Assembly: GCA_903813345.2 (NCBI GenBank)
Contig: CAIIXF020000001.1
Coordinates: 17,691,915 to 17,755,914 of the forward strand
Direction: 5' to 3'
DNA length: 64,000 nt
Source: Owenia fusiformis
Lineage: Eukaryota; Annelida; Polychaeta; Sabellida; Oweniidae
Shown: piece by piece, positions 1-12,530 of the stretch
Numbering within the stretch: the first letter of the stretch is position 1
Layout: each line of letters begins with the position of its first letter
The notes under the pieces: generated by a model
The model's database searches: none
The model's input: only the letters and a program-made list of their open reading frames with translations
What the model was told of the DNA's origin: nothing
Made by a program: the position numbers and the translations under genes

Positions 1-3000
1 TTAATTTGGCAAGAACTGCATCAAATTACTTGATAAGAGAGCAGAAATGTAGCAATTTAGGCTGAAAAGTACTGTTTTCAATGAAAAAACGAAAATTGCT
101 GACACAGCAAAATTTAGATCGTCGTCTCCAGAATTTTAGGGGTTAATTTGCAAAACTTTAAATGGTCCCATAGAAACATATGCGAAATATGGCTAAATTC
201 GACATATTTCTCGAAATTCACTAATAAATGTGGTTGATATTAGGTAGAAAGCAACTTACTTTTTCACCCATTGGAATACATGTAAAATTGGCAAAGTTCA
301 AATCATAATTTCTCAAATCCCAGCCCATCGAATCCTCACATCCATTCAGATCATGTAGTCCTATTCAAAAACTTCCCGTTCGGTTATATGGTGAAAAAAA
401 TATCCCACGAACGAAAAAAGATTTTGCTACATTTATAAGCGAGCATTGATTTCTGGGCCTGTAAAAAGCACGTAGGACCTGATTACCCCATTGATTTACT
501 GAGACCGCCAAAAATTTAATTCAATTTTTTGGTTCAAAATAATAATCTGTCAGCGGTCCCTGACACTCCTACTAGCTATCACCAAACATTAATTGCCAAT
601 ACATGTACACATATACGTGCCATACATCTACAAAGTAGCGAACTAGTGTATTAAGTACTACTTTTCCTATACGATGAGCAAAACAAATCTCAAGTAGGTT
701 ATATTGACCCTATTAGTGTCATGGTTGACTGAATATGCATTTTATTCAATATGAATTTTAAAGTTCGGGGTTTTATGAAGTGATATGTACATTTTTGCTC
801 AAATCCCCTCAGCACTTTTGATTCTATAGGGTTCTCTTGACCCCTGGGGTCATTATATTTTGTGACAATTTATTCCAGACTAAATGTAGTTATTTTGTCA
901 TTAAAATATCTTATTAGAGAAACGTTCAGGAAAAGTTGCGCTATCCACAAGACTTCTTGTCACTGCACTGATAAATGTAGCAAAATAGTCAAAATAATTC
1001 AGCCTTGAGCATGAAATTTTTGAATTTTTGGACAAATTTTGGGCTATTTTGGGGGATTTTTGCCCATAACGATACTAATCTACTTAAAACAGCTGTTTAA
1101 AGTTGTACAAATTGCTTAAGTGATTTATATTCTCTCATAAGTAGGACTATTTGCTACTTTACTAAACTGAACATCATTGATTTTTCGTTTTTCATGAACT
1201 TCTGATGGCTAGTTCAAGTAGCATTGTCTTTTGTGCAGGTTTACTGAATACGTCCCTTTAAAATTGGGTCTTTCGTGGGTTTAGAGGGTCAAAATATTGG
1301 AACTTTGCACACCGTGGAACGTTTGGGGTGTGTTTCCTTTAATTTGGCAAGAACTGCATCAAATTACTTGATAAGAGAGCAGAAATGTAGCAATTTAGGC
1401 TGAAAAGTACTGTTTTCAATGAAAAAACGAAAATTGCTGACACAGCAAAATTTAGATCGTCGTCTCCAGAATTTTAGGGGTTAATTTGCAAAACTTTAAA
1501 TGGTCCCATAGAAACATATGCGAAATATGGCTAAATTCGACATATTTCTCGAAATTCACTAATAAATGTGGTTGATATTAGGTAGAAAGCAACTTACTTT
1601 TTCACCCATTGGAATACATGTAAAATTGGCAAAGTTCAAATCATAATTTCTCAAATCCCAGCCCATCGAATCCTCACATCCATTCAGATCATGTAGTCCT
1701 ATTCAAAAACTTCCCGTTCGGTTATATGGTGAAAAAAATATCCCACGAACGAAAAAAGATTTTGCTACATTTATAAGCGAGCATTGATTTCTGGGCCTGT
1801 AAAAAGCACGTAGGACCTGATTACCCCATTGATTTACTGAGACCGCCAAAAATTTAATTCAATTTTTTGGTTCAAAATAATAATCTGTCAGCGGTCCCTG
1901 ACACTCCTACTAGCTATCACCAAACATTAATTGCCAATACATGTACACATATACGTGCCATACATCTACAAAGTAGCGAACTAGTGTATTAAGTACTACT
2001 TTTCCTATACGATGAGCAAAACAAATCTCAAGTAGGTTATATTGACCCTATTAGTGTCATGGTTGACTGAATATGCATTTTATTCAATATGAATTTTAAA
2101 GTTCGGGGTTTTATGAAGTGATATGTACATTTTTGCTCAAATCCCCTCAGCACTTTTGATTCTATAGGGTTCTCTTGACCCCTGGGGTCATTATATTTTG
2201 TGACAATTTATTCCAGACTAAATGTAGTTATTTTGTCATTAAAATATCTTATTAGAGAAACGTTCAGGAAAAGTTGCGCTATCCACAAGACTTCTTGTCA
2301 CTGCACTGATAAATGTAGCAAAATAGTCAAAATAATTCAGCCTTGAGCATGAAATTTTTGAATTTTTGGACAAATTTTGGGCTATTTTGGGGGATTTTTG
2401 CCCATAACGATACTAATCTACTTAAAACAGCTGTTTAAAGTTGTACAAATTGCTTAAGTGATTTATATTCTCTCATAAGTAGGACTATTTGCTACTTTAC
2501 TAAACTGAACATCATTGATTTTTCGTTTTTCATGAACTTCTGATGGCTAGTTCAAGTAGCATTGTCTTTTGTGCAGGTTTACTGAATACGTCCCTTTAAA
2601 ATTGGGTCTTTCGTGGGTTTAAAGGGTCAAAATATTGGAACTTTGCACACCGTGGAACGTTTGGGGTGTGTTTCCTTTAATTTGGCAAGAACTGCATCAA
2701 ATTACTTGATAAGAGAGCAGAAATGTAGCAATTTAGGCTGAAAAGTACTGTTTTCAATGAAAAAACGAAAATTGCTGACACAGCAAAATTTAGATCGTCG
2801 TCTCCAGAATTTTAGGGGTTAATTTGCAAAACTTTAAATGGTCCCATAGAAACATATGCGAAATATGGCTAAATTCGACATATTTCTCGAAATTCACTAA
2901 TAAATGTGGTTGATATTAGTGTCATGGTTGACTGAATATGCATTTTATTCAATATGAATTTTAAAGTTCGGGGTTTTATGAAGTGATATGTACATTTTTG

Positions 3001-6000
3001 CTCAAATCCCCTCAGCACTTTTGATTCTATAGGGTTCTCTTGACCCCTGGGGTCATTATATTTTGTGACAATTTATTCCAGACTAAATGTAGTTATTTTG
3101 TCATTAAAATATCTTATTAGAGAAACGTTCAGGAAAAGTTGCGCTATCCACAAGACTTCTTGTCACTGCACTGATAAATGTAGCAAAATAGTCAAAATAA
3201 TTCAGCCTTGAGCATGAAATTTTTGAATTTTTGGACAAATTTTGGGCTATTTTGGGGGATTTTTGCCCATAACGATACTAATCTACTTAAAACAGCTGTT
3301 TAAAGTTGTACAAATTGCTTAAGTGATTTATATTCTCTCATAAGTAGGACTATTTGCTACTTTACTAAACTGAACATCATTGATTTTTCGTTTTTCATGA
3401 ACTTCTGATGGCTAGTTCAAGTAGCATTGTCTTTTGTGCAGGTTTACTGAATACGTCCCTTTAAAATTGGGTCTTTCGTGGGTTTAGAGGGTCAAAATAT
3501 TGGAACTTTGCACACCGTGGAACGTTTGGGGTGTGTTTCCTTTAATTTGGCAAGAACTGCATCAAATTACTTGATAAGAGAGCAGAAATGTAGCAATTTA
3601 GGCTGAAAAGTACTGTTTTCAATGAAAAAACGAAAATTGCTGACACAGCAAAATTTAGATCGTCGTCTCCAGAATTTTAGGGGTTAATTTGCAAAACTTT
3701 AAATGGTCCCATAGAAACATATGCGAAATATGGCTAAATTCGACATATTTCTCGAAATTCACTAATAAATGTGGTTGATATTAGGTAGAAAGCAACTTAC
3801 TTTTTCACCCATTGGAATACATGTAAAATTGGCAAAGTTCAAATCATAATTTCTCAAATCCCAGCCCATCGAATCCTCACATCCATTCAGATCATGTAGT
3901 CCTATTCAAAAACTTCCCGTTCGGTTATATGGTGAAAAAAATATCCCACGAACGAAAAAAGATTTTGCTACATTTATAAGCGAGCATTGATTTCTGGGCC
4001 TGTAAAAAGCACGTAGGACCTGATTACCCCATTGATTTACTGAGACCGCCAAAAATTTAATTCAATTTTTTGGTTCAAAATAATAATCTGTCAGCGGTCC
4101 CTGACACTCCTACTAGCTATCACCAAACATTAATTGCCAATACATGTACACATATACGTGCCATACATCTACAAAGTAGCGAACTAGTGTATTAAGTACT
4201 ACTTTTCCTATACGATGAGCAAAACAAATCTCAAGTAGGTTATATTGACCCTATTAGTGTCATGGTTGACTGAATATGCATTTTATTCAATATGAATTTT
4301 AAAGTTCGGGGTTTTATGAAGTGATATGTACATTTTTGCTCAAATCCCCTCAGCACTTTTGATTCTATAGGGTTCTCTTGACCCCTGGGGTCATTATATT
4401 TTGTGACAATTTATTCCAGACTAAATGTAGTTATTTTGTCATTAAAATATCTTATTAGAGAAACGTTCAGGAAAAGTTGCGCTATCCACAAGACTTCTTG
4501 TCACTGCACTGATAAATGTAGCAAAATAGTCAAAATAATTCAGCCTTGAGCATGAAATTTTTGAATTTTTGGACAAATTTTGGGCTATTTTGGGGGATTT
4601 TTGCCCATAACGATACTAATCTACTTAAAACAGCTGTTTAAAGTTGTACAAATTGCTTAAGTGATTTATATTCTCTCATAAGTAGGACTATTTGCTACTT
4701 TACTAAACTGAACATCATTGATTTTTCGTTTTTCATGAACTTCTGATGGCTAGTTCAAGTAGCATTGTCTTTTGTGCAGGTTTACTGAATACGTCCCTTT
4801 AAAATTGGGTCTTTCGTGGGTTTAAAGGGTCAAAATATTGGAACTTTGCACACCGTGGAACGTTTGGGGTGTGTTTCCTTTAATTTGGCAAGAACTGCAT
4901 CAAATTACTTGATAAGAGAGCAGAAATGTAGCAATTTAGGCTGAAAAGTACTGTTTTCAATGAAAAAACGAAAATTGCTGACACAGCAAAATTTAGATCG
5001 TCGTCTCCAGAATTTTAGGGGTTAATTTGCAAAACTTTAAATGGTCCCATAGAAACATATGCGAAATATGGCTAAATTCGACATATTTCTCGAAATTCAC
5101 TAATAAATGTGGTTGATATTAGTGTCATGGTTGACTGAATATGCATTTTATTCAATATGAATTTTAAAGTTCGGGGTTTTATGAAGTGATATGTACATTT
5201 TTGCTCAAATCCCCTCAGCACTTTTGATTCTATAGGGTTCTCTTGACCCCTGGGGTCATTATATTTTGTGACAATTTATTCCAGACTAAATGTAGTTATT
5301 TTGTCATTAAAATATCTTATTAGAGAAACGTTCAGGAAAAGTTGCGCTATCCACAAGACTTCTTGTCACTGCACTGATAAATGTAGCAAAATAGTCAAAA
5401 TAATTCAGCCTTGAGCATGAAATTTTTGAATTTTTGGACAAATTTTGGGCTATTTTGGGGGATTTTTGCCCATAACGATACTAATCTACTTAAAACAGCT
5501 GTTTAAAGTTGTACAAATTGCTTAAGTGATTTATATTCTCTCATAAGTAGGACTATTTGCTACTTTACTAAACTGAACATCATTGATTTTTCGTTTTTCA
5601 TGAACTTCTGATGGCTAGTTCAAGTAGCATTGTCTTTTGTGCAGGTTTACTGAATACGTCCCTTTAAAATTGGGTCTTTCGTGGGTTTAGAGGGTCAAAA
5701 TATTGGAACTTTGCACACCGTGGAACGTTTGGGGTGTGTTTCCTTTAATTTGGCAAGAACTGCATCAAATTACTTGATAAGAGAGCAGAAATGTAGCAAT
5801 TTAGGCTGAAAAGTACTGTTTTCAATGAAAAAACGAAAATTGCTGACACAGCAAAATTTAGATCGTCGTCTCCAGAATTTTAGGGGTTAATTTGCAAAAC
5901 TTTAAATGGTCCCATAGAAACATATGCGAAATATGGCTAAATTCGACATATTTCTCGAAATTCACTAATAAATGTGGTTGATATTAGGTAGAAAGCAACT

Positions 6001-8658
6001 TACTTTTTCACCCATTGGAATACATGTAAAATTGGCAAAGTTCAAATCATAATTTCTCAAATCCCAGCCCATCGAATCCTCACATCCATTCAGATCATGT
6101 AGTCCTATTCAAAAACTTCCCGTTCGGTTATATGGTGAAAAAAATATCCCACGAACGAAAAAAGATTTTGCTACATTTATAAGCGAGCATTGATTTCTGG
6201 GCCTGTAAAAAGCACGTAGGACCTGATTACCCCATTGATTTACTGAGACCGCCAAAAATTTAATTCAATTTTTTGGTTCAAAATAATAATCTGTCAGCGG
6301 TCCCTGACACTCCTACTAGCTATCACCAAACATTAATTGCCAATACATGTACACATATACGTGCCATACATCTACAAAGTAGCGAACTAGTGTATTAAGT
6401 ACTACTTTTCCTATACGATGAGCAAAACAAATCTCAAGTAGGTTATATTGACCCTATTAGTGTCATGGTTGACTGAATATGCATTTTATTCAATATGAAT
6501 TTTAAAGTTCGGGGTTTTATGAAGTGATATGTACATTTTTGCTCAAATCCCCTCAGCACTTTTGATTCTATAGGGTTCTCTTGACCCCTGGGGTCATTAT
6601 ATTTTGTGACAATTTATTCCAGACTAAATGTAGTTATTTTGTCATTAAAATATCTTATTAGAGAAACGTTCAGGAAAAGTTGCGCTATCCACAAGACTTC
6701 TTGTCACTGCACTGATAAATGTAGCAAAATAGTCAAAATAATTCAGCCTTGAGCATGAAATTTTTGAATTTTTGGACAAATTTTGGGCTATTTTGGGGGA
6801 TTTTTGCCCATAACGATACTAATCTACTTAAAACAGCTGTTTAAAGTTGTACAAATTGCTTAAGTGATTTATATTCTCTCATAAGTAGGACTATTTGCTA
6901 CTTTACTAAACTGAACATCATTGATTTTTCGTTTTTCATGAACTTCTGATGGCTAGTTCAAGTAGCATTGTCTTTTGTGCAGGTTTACTGAATACGTCCC
7001 TTTAAAATTGGGTCTTTCGTGGGTTTAAAGGGTCAAAATATTGGAACTTTGCACACCGTGGAACGTTTGGGGTGTGTTTCCTTTAATTTGGCAAGAACTG
7101 CATCAAATTACTTGATAAGAGAGCAGAAATGTAGCAATTTAGGCTGAAAAGTACTGTTTTCAATGAAAAAAACGAAAATTGCTGACACAGCAAAATTTAG
7201 ATCGTCGTCTCCAGAATTTTAGGGGTTAATTTGCAAAACTTTAAATGGTCCCATAGAAACATATGCGAAATATGGCTAAATTCGACATATTTCTCGAAAT
7301 TCACTAATAAATGTGGTTGATATTAGTGTCATGGTTGACTGAATATGCATTTTATTCAATATGAATTTTAAAGTTCGGGGTTTTATGAAGTGATATGTAC
7401 ATTTTTGCTCAAATCCCCTCAGCACTTTTGATTCTATAGGGTTCTCTTGACCCCTGGGGTCATTATATTTTGTGACAATTTATTCCAGACTAAATGTAGT
7501 TATTTTGTCATTAAAATATCTTATTAGAGAAACGTTCAGGAAAAGTTGCGCTATCCACAAGACTTCTTGTCACTGCACTGATAAATGTAGCAAAATAGTC
7601 AAAATAATTCAGCCTTGAGCATGAAATTTTTGAATTTTTGGACAAATTTTGGGCTATTTTGGGGGATTTTTGCCCATAACGATACTAATCTACTTAAAAC
7701 AGCTGTTTAAAGTTGTACAAATTGCTTAAGTGATTTATATTCTCTCATAAGTAGGACTATTTGCTACTTTACTAAACTGAACATCATTGATTTTTCGTTT
7801 TTCATGAACTTCTGATGGCTAGTTCAAGTAGCATTGTCTTTTGTGCAGGTTTACTGAATACGTCCCTTTAAAATTGGGTCTTTCGTGGGTTTAGAGGGTC
7901 AAAATATTGGAACTTTGCACACCGTGGAACGTTTGGGGTGTGTTTCCTTTAATTTGGCAAGAACTGCATCAAATTACTTGATAAGAGAGCAGAAATGTAG
8001 CAATTTAGGCTGAAAAGTACTGTTTTCAATGAAAAAACGAAAATTGCTGACACAGCAAAATTTAGATCGTCGTCTCCAGAATTTTAGGGGTTAATTTGCA
8101 AAACTTTAAATGGTCCCATAGAAACATATGCGAAATATGGCTAAATTCGACATATTTCTCGAAATTCACTAATAAATGTGGTTGATATTAGGTAGAAAGC
8201 AACTTACTTTTTCACCCATTGGAATACATGTAAAATTGGCAAAGTTCAAATCATAATTTCTCAAATCCCAGCCCATCGAATCCTCACATCCATTCAGATC
8301 ATGTAGTCCTATTCAAAAACTTCCCGTTCGGTTATATGGTGAAAAAAATATCCCACGAACGAAAAAAGATTTTGCTACATTTATAAGCGAGCATTGATTT
8401 CTGGGCCTGTAAAAAGCACGTAGGACCTGATTACCCCATTGATTTACTGAGACCGCCAAAAATTTAATTCAATTTTTTGGTTCAAAATAATAATCTGTCA
8501 GCGGTCCCTGACACTCCTACTAGCTATCACCAAACATTAATTGCCAATACATGTACACATATACGTGCCATACATCTACAAAGTAGCGAACTAGTGTATT
8601 AAGTACTACTTTTCCTATACGATGAGCAAAACAAATCTCAAGTAGGTTATATTGACCC
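1..8658. repeat. Satellite array with alternating 1338-bp and 865-bp units
   Basis: Unit starts (TTAATTTGGCAAGAACTGCA) fall at 1, 1339, 2677, 3542, 4880, 5745, 7083 and 7949. Lengths run long, long, short, long, short, long, short, then a 710-bp partial copy. The short unit is the long one without a 473-bp block (244-716 of the first copy). That block is bounded by the direct repeat TATTAG, so the short form looks like a deletion between those repeats. By eye the copies are almost identical. One diagnostic site near the unit end reads GTTTAGAGGG in units 1, 3, 5 and 7 and GTTTAAAGGG in units 2, 4 and 6, and unit 7 has one extra A. From 1339 on, the repeating entity is therefore a long+short dimer of 2203 bp. 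No ORF of 60 codons or more exists in the array. A coding or RNA function is not evident. Confidence 0.95.
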
Positions 8659-9084
8659 GTAGAAAGTCATTAATCACACATCTGGTGTTCTTGCACATGC
8701 GTAGTGGTAATAAAATCTGTCTTAGAAAATATGGCTGTGGTGTTTGAAGGCTATGTCATGTTGTCTGGTAAGCTTAAAATCTATGATTTCTACCAACATT
8801 TCTCTGTCTAAACTTATTACCTTATTATCTTATGATATTAAAGACTTGCTGAAACATATTTATTTGGTCATTATGTTACTATTTTAAAGGTATCAGTTAA
8901 TATGAAATAGATATTTTTTGCATTTTTGAGTGTACCTTTACATCATATTTTCTATATTTTCCTACTTTTTTACTTCAGAACTTTTTTCACAGTGAGAAAC
9001 AATGGGGTATTATGAAACAATATCACTTCAAGAAAAGTGTACATTATTTTTTTTAAAGAAGATATTGGCATTTTAATTGAGTAG
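8659..9084. other. Unique spacer after the satellite
   Basis: AT-rich sequence with no convincing ORF or repeat. It begins with GTAGAAAG, the same eight bases that open the 473-bp block of the satellite's long unit; this is discussed in the findings. Nothing else is recognised here. Confidence 0.5.
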
Positions 9085-12000
9085 GTTGTATTGTATATCT
9101 TTATTGCCCATAATAAAATGGAGATACAATTTATATTTACAGTGATGTAAAATAAAAGTACAAAATGATGACAAAATTATATACATATTAGACTATAAAA
9201 ACTATTCAATGAGCAAAATGCTCGTACGGTTGAGTCAGGCACTGTAAGTGTCTCAAACACAGTCACTGTTAGACCGTGCTTTATATTGTTTGAAAATAAT
9301 TTGTGATATCTCTTTTAAGAGAACAATTGCATTTGGATTTGGCACAACATTTATTCCAAGAATTGTATTGAACGAAAACTCGAAATTGTGCTTACTAAAA
9401 CATTCCTTAAGTTCTTGCCTGTATATGGAGTATTGTGCAGCAGAGCAATGCATTAAGAAATGTTCAACCGTCTCTAACTGGAATGAGTTACAAAGTTTAC
9501 ATCGTTTACACTGATCTTCACCTCCTCTATTCTTATAGTTTAAGTTGTGCTCACCTACCAATAGTCTAAACATTAGTTTACAAGAGTCTGTTGCCCGCGG
9601 AAAATTTTGAGCAACGATCCACCATATATTAGGATCCAATGTAATACAAACATTTTTTCTAAAATCTGCAAGACTGCTGTACATGATTGACTGAATAGAC
9701 GTTCTATAAATTTGGCTGTGTGAAATATTGGCGAAAACTAATCTTTTCCATTGGCCTTTACTTATCACAATATTACAATCTAACATATTCTGAATAATCT
9801 CTCTAAATCCAAACCTCATAGCACATTGCAACATTGATGCCATGGGTGAAAATATTTTGGTATTTTTAAACCCTTCATGTAAGAATTTTGTCAAACGTAC
9901 TACAAGTAATCTTTTGTAAACATTCTTATATGATAACTGAATAAGACTCCACAAGAACATCATTCTTAAAAAATCTATATACAAGTCGATGTCTAACCAC
10001 CCTAGGGTCACTGTAGAAATGGAATTGCTAGCAGATCTAGGCAAGGACTGGATCCTTCGCCCAATATCACGTTGTGTTTTATTAATAGTTTCAATGTCCT
10101 TCTGCTGATAATTCACAACTGGGGCAGCATAGGTCATACATGGAATTGAATAAGTTTTATACAGTTTAGATGCAGAAATAGGAGTTAAACCTCCACATTT
10201 ATTTCCAATACCAAGTAATGAGTAAAATTGCTTTCTTCCCTTAGAACATTTTTCTTCTACATATGTTGAGACATCATTCTTGGAGGACAGAGGTACACCT
10301 ACATGTACTTGATAATCTGATTTTTCAATTGCCTCACCTCCAATACTCAAACTGTGATTAACATGTAAGTTTTTATTGTCATTAAAGGTCATATATGCAC
10401 ATTTTTGTGGATGGACTTGGTACCTCCATTTGTTGCTATGATGTGTAAGATGATTTAGAAGGGTTTGCATTGACATATATGAGTTTGACAGAATACACAT
10501 ATCATCGGCGTAACATGGACACACACATTTGATATCTGCTACAGATGCACCGGTATGAACTTGCATCATAGTGTCAATTAAATCTGACATATACAATTGG
10601 TAAAAAAGCATAGAAAGAACCCCTCCCTGGTGTACTCCTTGTAATACAGAGAAGGTTTCAGAGCATATTTGGCCTACCATTACAGCACATTCATACATTT
10701 TATAGCTAAGGTACAATATTTTCCATAAATGGCCTCTAATACCGCAGTCGTACAGTTTAACCAGGAGACCATCTATCCACACTGTATCAAATGCCTTTTT
10801 AATATCACATATTGTAATAATTAACATTTGGCCTTGTTCAACATTGTGAGCTATCGTTTCTTGTACCAACAAGGAGGTATGAACACTCGAGCATTTTTCA
10901 ATAGACGCACCTTGGAGAAATGGGATAGCCTTTACAATTGGAGTTTTAATACGTAATAAAATAATGTTATCAAACAGTTTGCGTAACATGGTCATTAAAG
11001 TAATGCCTCTCGAGTTATCTCTGTATAAGGGGTCTTTCCCCTTTTTACTTAAAGGAATCATAATCCCAATACAGAAATTTTTGGGAATGCATTGTGCATT
11101 AAAAATACTATTAAACAGTAAAGTAATTGTCTTAACCATCTCATCACCTGCATACTTTAAGTGTTCGGCAGTGAGCATATCAAAACCACAAGCACGTCTG
11201 CAATGAAGTGCTTTGATAGCAGTCGTCACGTCATCTTCATCGATCTGCTTGAAGCCATAATCATTATCTATGTTCGAGTGCTCATTCAAAATTACATTTA
11301 ATCTTTCCTCTGTTTCAAGTTTAAAAGTATCATCAAAGGAAGGATTAATTAAAGGAGTAGCTAGGTTTTCAAAATGAATTTTCCATTGGTTTCGTATTTC
11401 GTCTACATCAGTTACTACTTTTCCGCCATCTGACATAACTGGGCTTACTGGTCTTTGAGCTGTCTTTCTGTTCTTGTTCAATACATACCAATAAAATTTC
11501 TGGTCAGTCTGCTCTGAACTGTACAGCTTCTGCAATTCAGCTTGTTCATATTCTACCTGAGCATTATAATAAGCCTTATTAAAGCGTTTTTTGGCATCTT
11601 TGTACCGTCTACGAAATTGATTAGTGTGCTCTCTAGGCCGCCCATTATCTACCCATGCTCTCCAAAAATATTTTTTCTCCTTAACCATAACCGTTAGATC
11701 ATTGTTCCAAAAAGGCTTTACATAGGCACGATACTTTCGTTTTGGTACGTGGGTTTCTGAACACTTAACCATGACATCTATTATCTCATTAGTACATAGT
11801 TCAATATCATTTTCTTTTAAGAGACCATTAGACGATTTAGAAAAACCATCAACTATTAATTTACATGACCCATTAACAGAGGCTGTGTACGTGCTTTTAA
11901 TTTCTGTGTCATTTAGCTTATCCCAGGCTATCCCTTTAACAGCAGGTTTTGCATTTGTTATTCTTGGCAGTGCGATACAATTAATAGCAATAACAGTATG

Positions 12001-12530
12001 TAAAGGCAAATGATCAGACGAGTTATCTGGCTCGTCATTGATAACGTGACATCTCAGTATTCCGTCAAGAAGATCTGACGATACAATAAAATGATCAATG
12101 TAGCTGACATAAACGGTATCGTTCCTTACCATTTCAAACGTATGACACGGACCAGTAGTCATATTGCACATATCAACTGCAGTTAAAGCATTGTGAGTTA
12201 AAAAATCATACAATTTAAGCCCATTCGCAGATGCGTTGCCACTACCTCTGCTGCCGCAAAGTTGACCTAGATTTGCATTTGTATCTCCAAGTATGACCAC
12301 GGATCCATTTACACTTACCTCCTGAACGTATAATTCTAACGTATAGAGAACATCTTCATACAATTCAGAAGTGCAATTCTGCTGAGGCAGATATACGGAA
12401 AAAAACATATAAAGGGGCTCTATTATTTGGTGTTGGCCAAAATTGATATTTTTAACATTGGTTTGAATAAGCAACTTTGAGCTGTTACTCACAGAAAACA
12501 AGTGATATATCAAAGGAAAAAAATAATGTA
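9085..12530 (-). mobile_element. 5'-truncated non-LTR (LINE) retrotransposon
   Basis: The element carries an endonuclease/reverse transcriptase ORF at 9253-12513. Downstream on the minus strand is a short 3' UTR with AATAAA at 9105-9100, followed by a short ATACAATACAA-type tail near 9088-9097. The left boundary near 9085 is an estimate. The 5' end (right side) lacks the first part of the endonuclease domain and any ORF1, so the copy is 5'-truncated, as LINE insertions often are. I could not identify a target-site duplication. Confidence 0.8.
9253..12513 (-). CDS. LINE ORF2 fragment: AP-endonuclease, reverse transcriptase, C-terminal zinc knuckle
   Basis: About 1086 codons are open. The first in-frame codon of the called ORF is TTG, and an upstream in-frame stop lies about 40 bp further 5', so this is a truncated reading frame with no genuine start. 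Residues 1-170 are the C-terminal part of an APE-type endonuclease (GDTNAN at 76-81, SDHLP at 166-170); the usual N-terminal catalytic motifs are missing. The reverse transcriptase spans roughly 420-760, with DIKKAFD at 570-576, the GVHQGGVLS stretch, and the catalytic YADD at 668-671. Near the C terminus a Cys/His cluster (CKRCKLC, then ETVEHFLMHC) matches the terminal zinc motif of CR1/Jockey/R1-group elements. Such proteins nick target DNA and prime reverse transcription from it. The RT frame has no stops, so insertion may be fairly recent, but the copy should not be autonomous without its 5' end. Confidence 0.88.
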   Translation of the reverse strand: MIYHLFSVSNSSKLLIQTNVKNINFGQHQIIEPLYMFFSVYLPQQNCTSELYEDVLYTLELYVQEVSVNGSVVILGDTNANLGQLCGSRGSGNASANGLKLYDFLTHNALTAVDMCNMTTGPCHTFEMVRNDTVYVSYIDHFIVSSDLLDGILRCHVINDEPDNSSDHLPLHTVIAINCIALPRITNAKPAVKGIAWDKLNDTEIKSTYTASVNGSCKLIVDGFSKSSNGLLKENDIELCTNEIIDVMVKCSETHVPKRKYRAYVKPFWNNDLTVMVKEKKYFWRAWVDNGRPREHTNQFRRRYKDAKKRFNKAYYNAQVEYEQAELQKLYSSEQTDQKFYWYVLNKNRKTAQRPVSPVMSDGGKVVTDVDEIRNQWKIHFENLATPLINPSFDDTFKLETEERLNVILNEHSNIDNDYGFKQIDEDDVTTAIKALHCRRACGFDMLTAEHLKYAGDEMVKTITLLFNSIFNAQCIPKNFCIGIMIPLSKKGKDPLYRDNSRGITLMTMLRKLFDNIILLRIKTPIVKAIPFLQGASIEKCSSVHTSLLVQETIAHNVEQGQMLIITICDIKKAFDTVWIDGLLVKLYDCGIRGHLWKILYLSYKMYECAVMVGQICSETFSVLQGVHQGGVLSMLFYQLYMSDLIDTMMQVHTGASVADIKCVCPCYADDMCILSNSYMSMQTLLNHLTHHSNKWRYQVHPQKCAYMTFNDNKNLHVNHSLSIGGEAIEKSDYQVHVGVPLSSKNDVSTYVEEKCSKGRKQFYSLLGIGNKCGGLTPISASKLYKTYSIPCMTYAAPVVNYQQKDIETINKTQRDIGRRIQSLPRSASNSISTVTLGWLDIDLYIDFLRMMFLWSLIQLSYKNVYKRLLVVRLTKFLHEGFKNTKIFSPMASMLQCAMRFGFREIIQNMLDCNIVISKGQWKRLVFANISHSQIYRTSIQSIMYSSLADFRKNVCITLDPNIWWIVAQNFPRATDSCKLMFRLLVGEHNLNYKNRGGEDQCKRCKLCNSFQLETVEHFLMHCSAAQYSIYRQELKECFSKHNFEFSFNTILGINVVPNPNAIVLLKEISQIIFKQYKARSNSDCV

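Noticed and set aside
1-8658. Gene or regulatory-RNA array in the satellite
   Set aside because: No frame reaches 60 codons, there are no RNA-gene motifs, and units differ by a simple deletion; the data support a satellite only.
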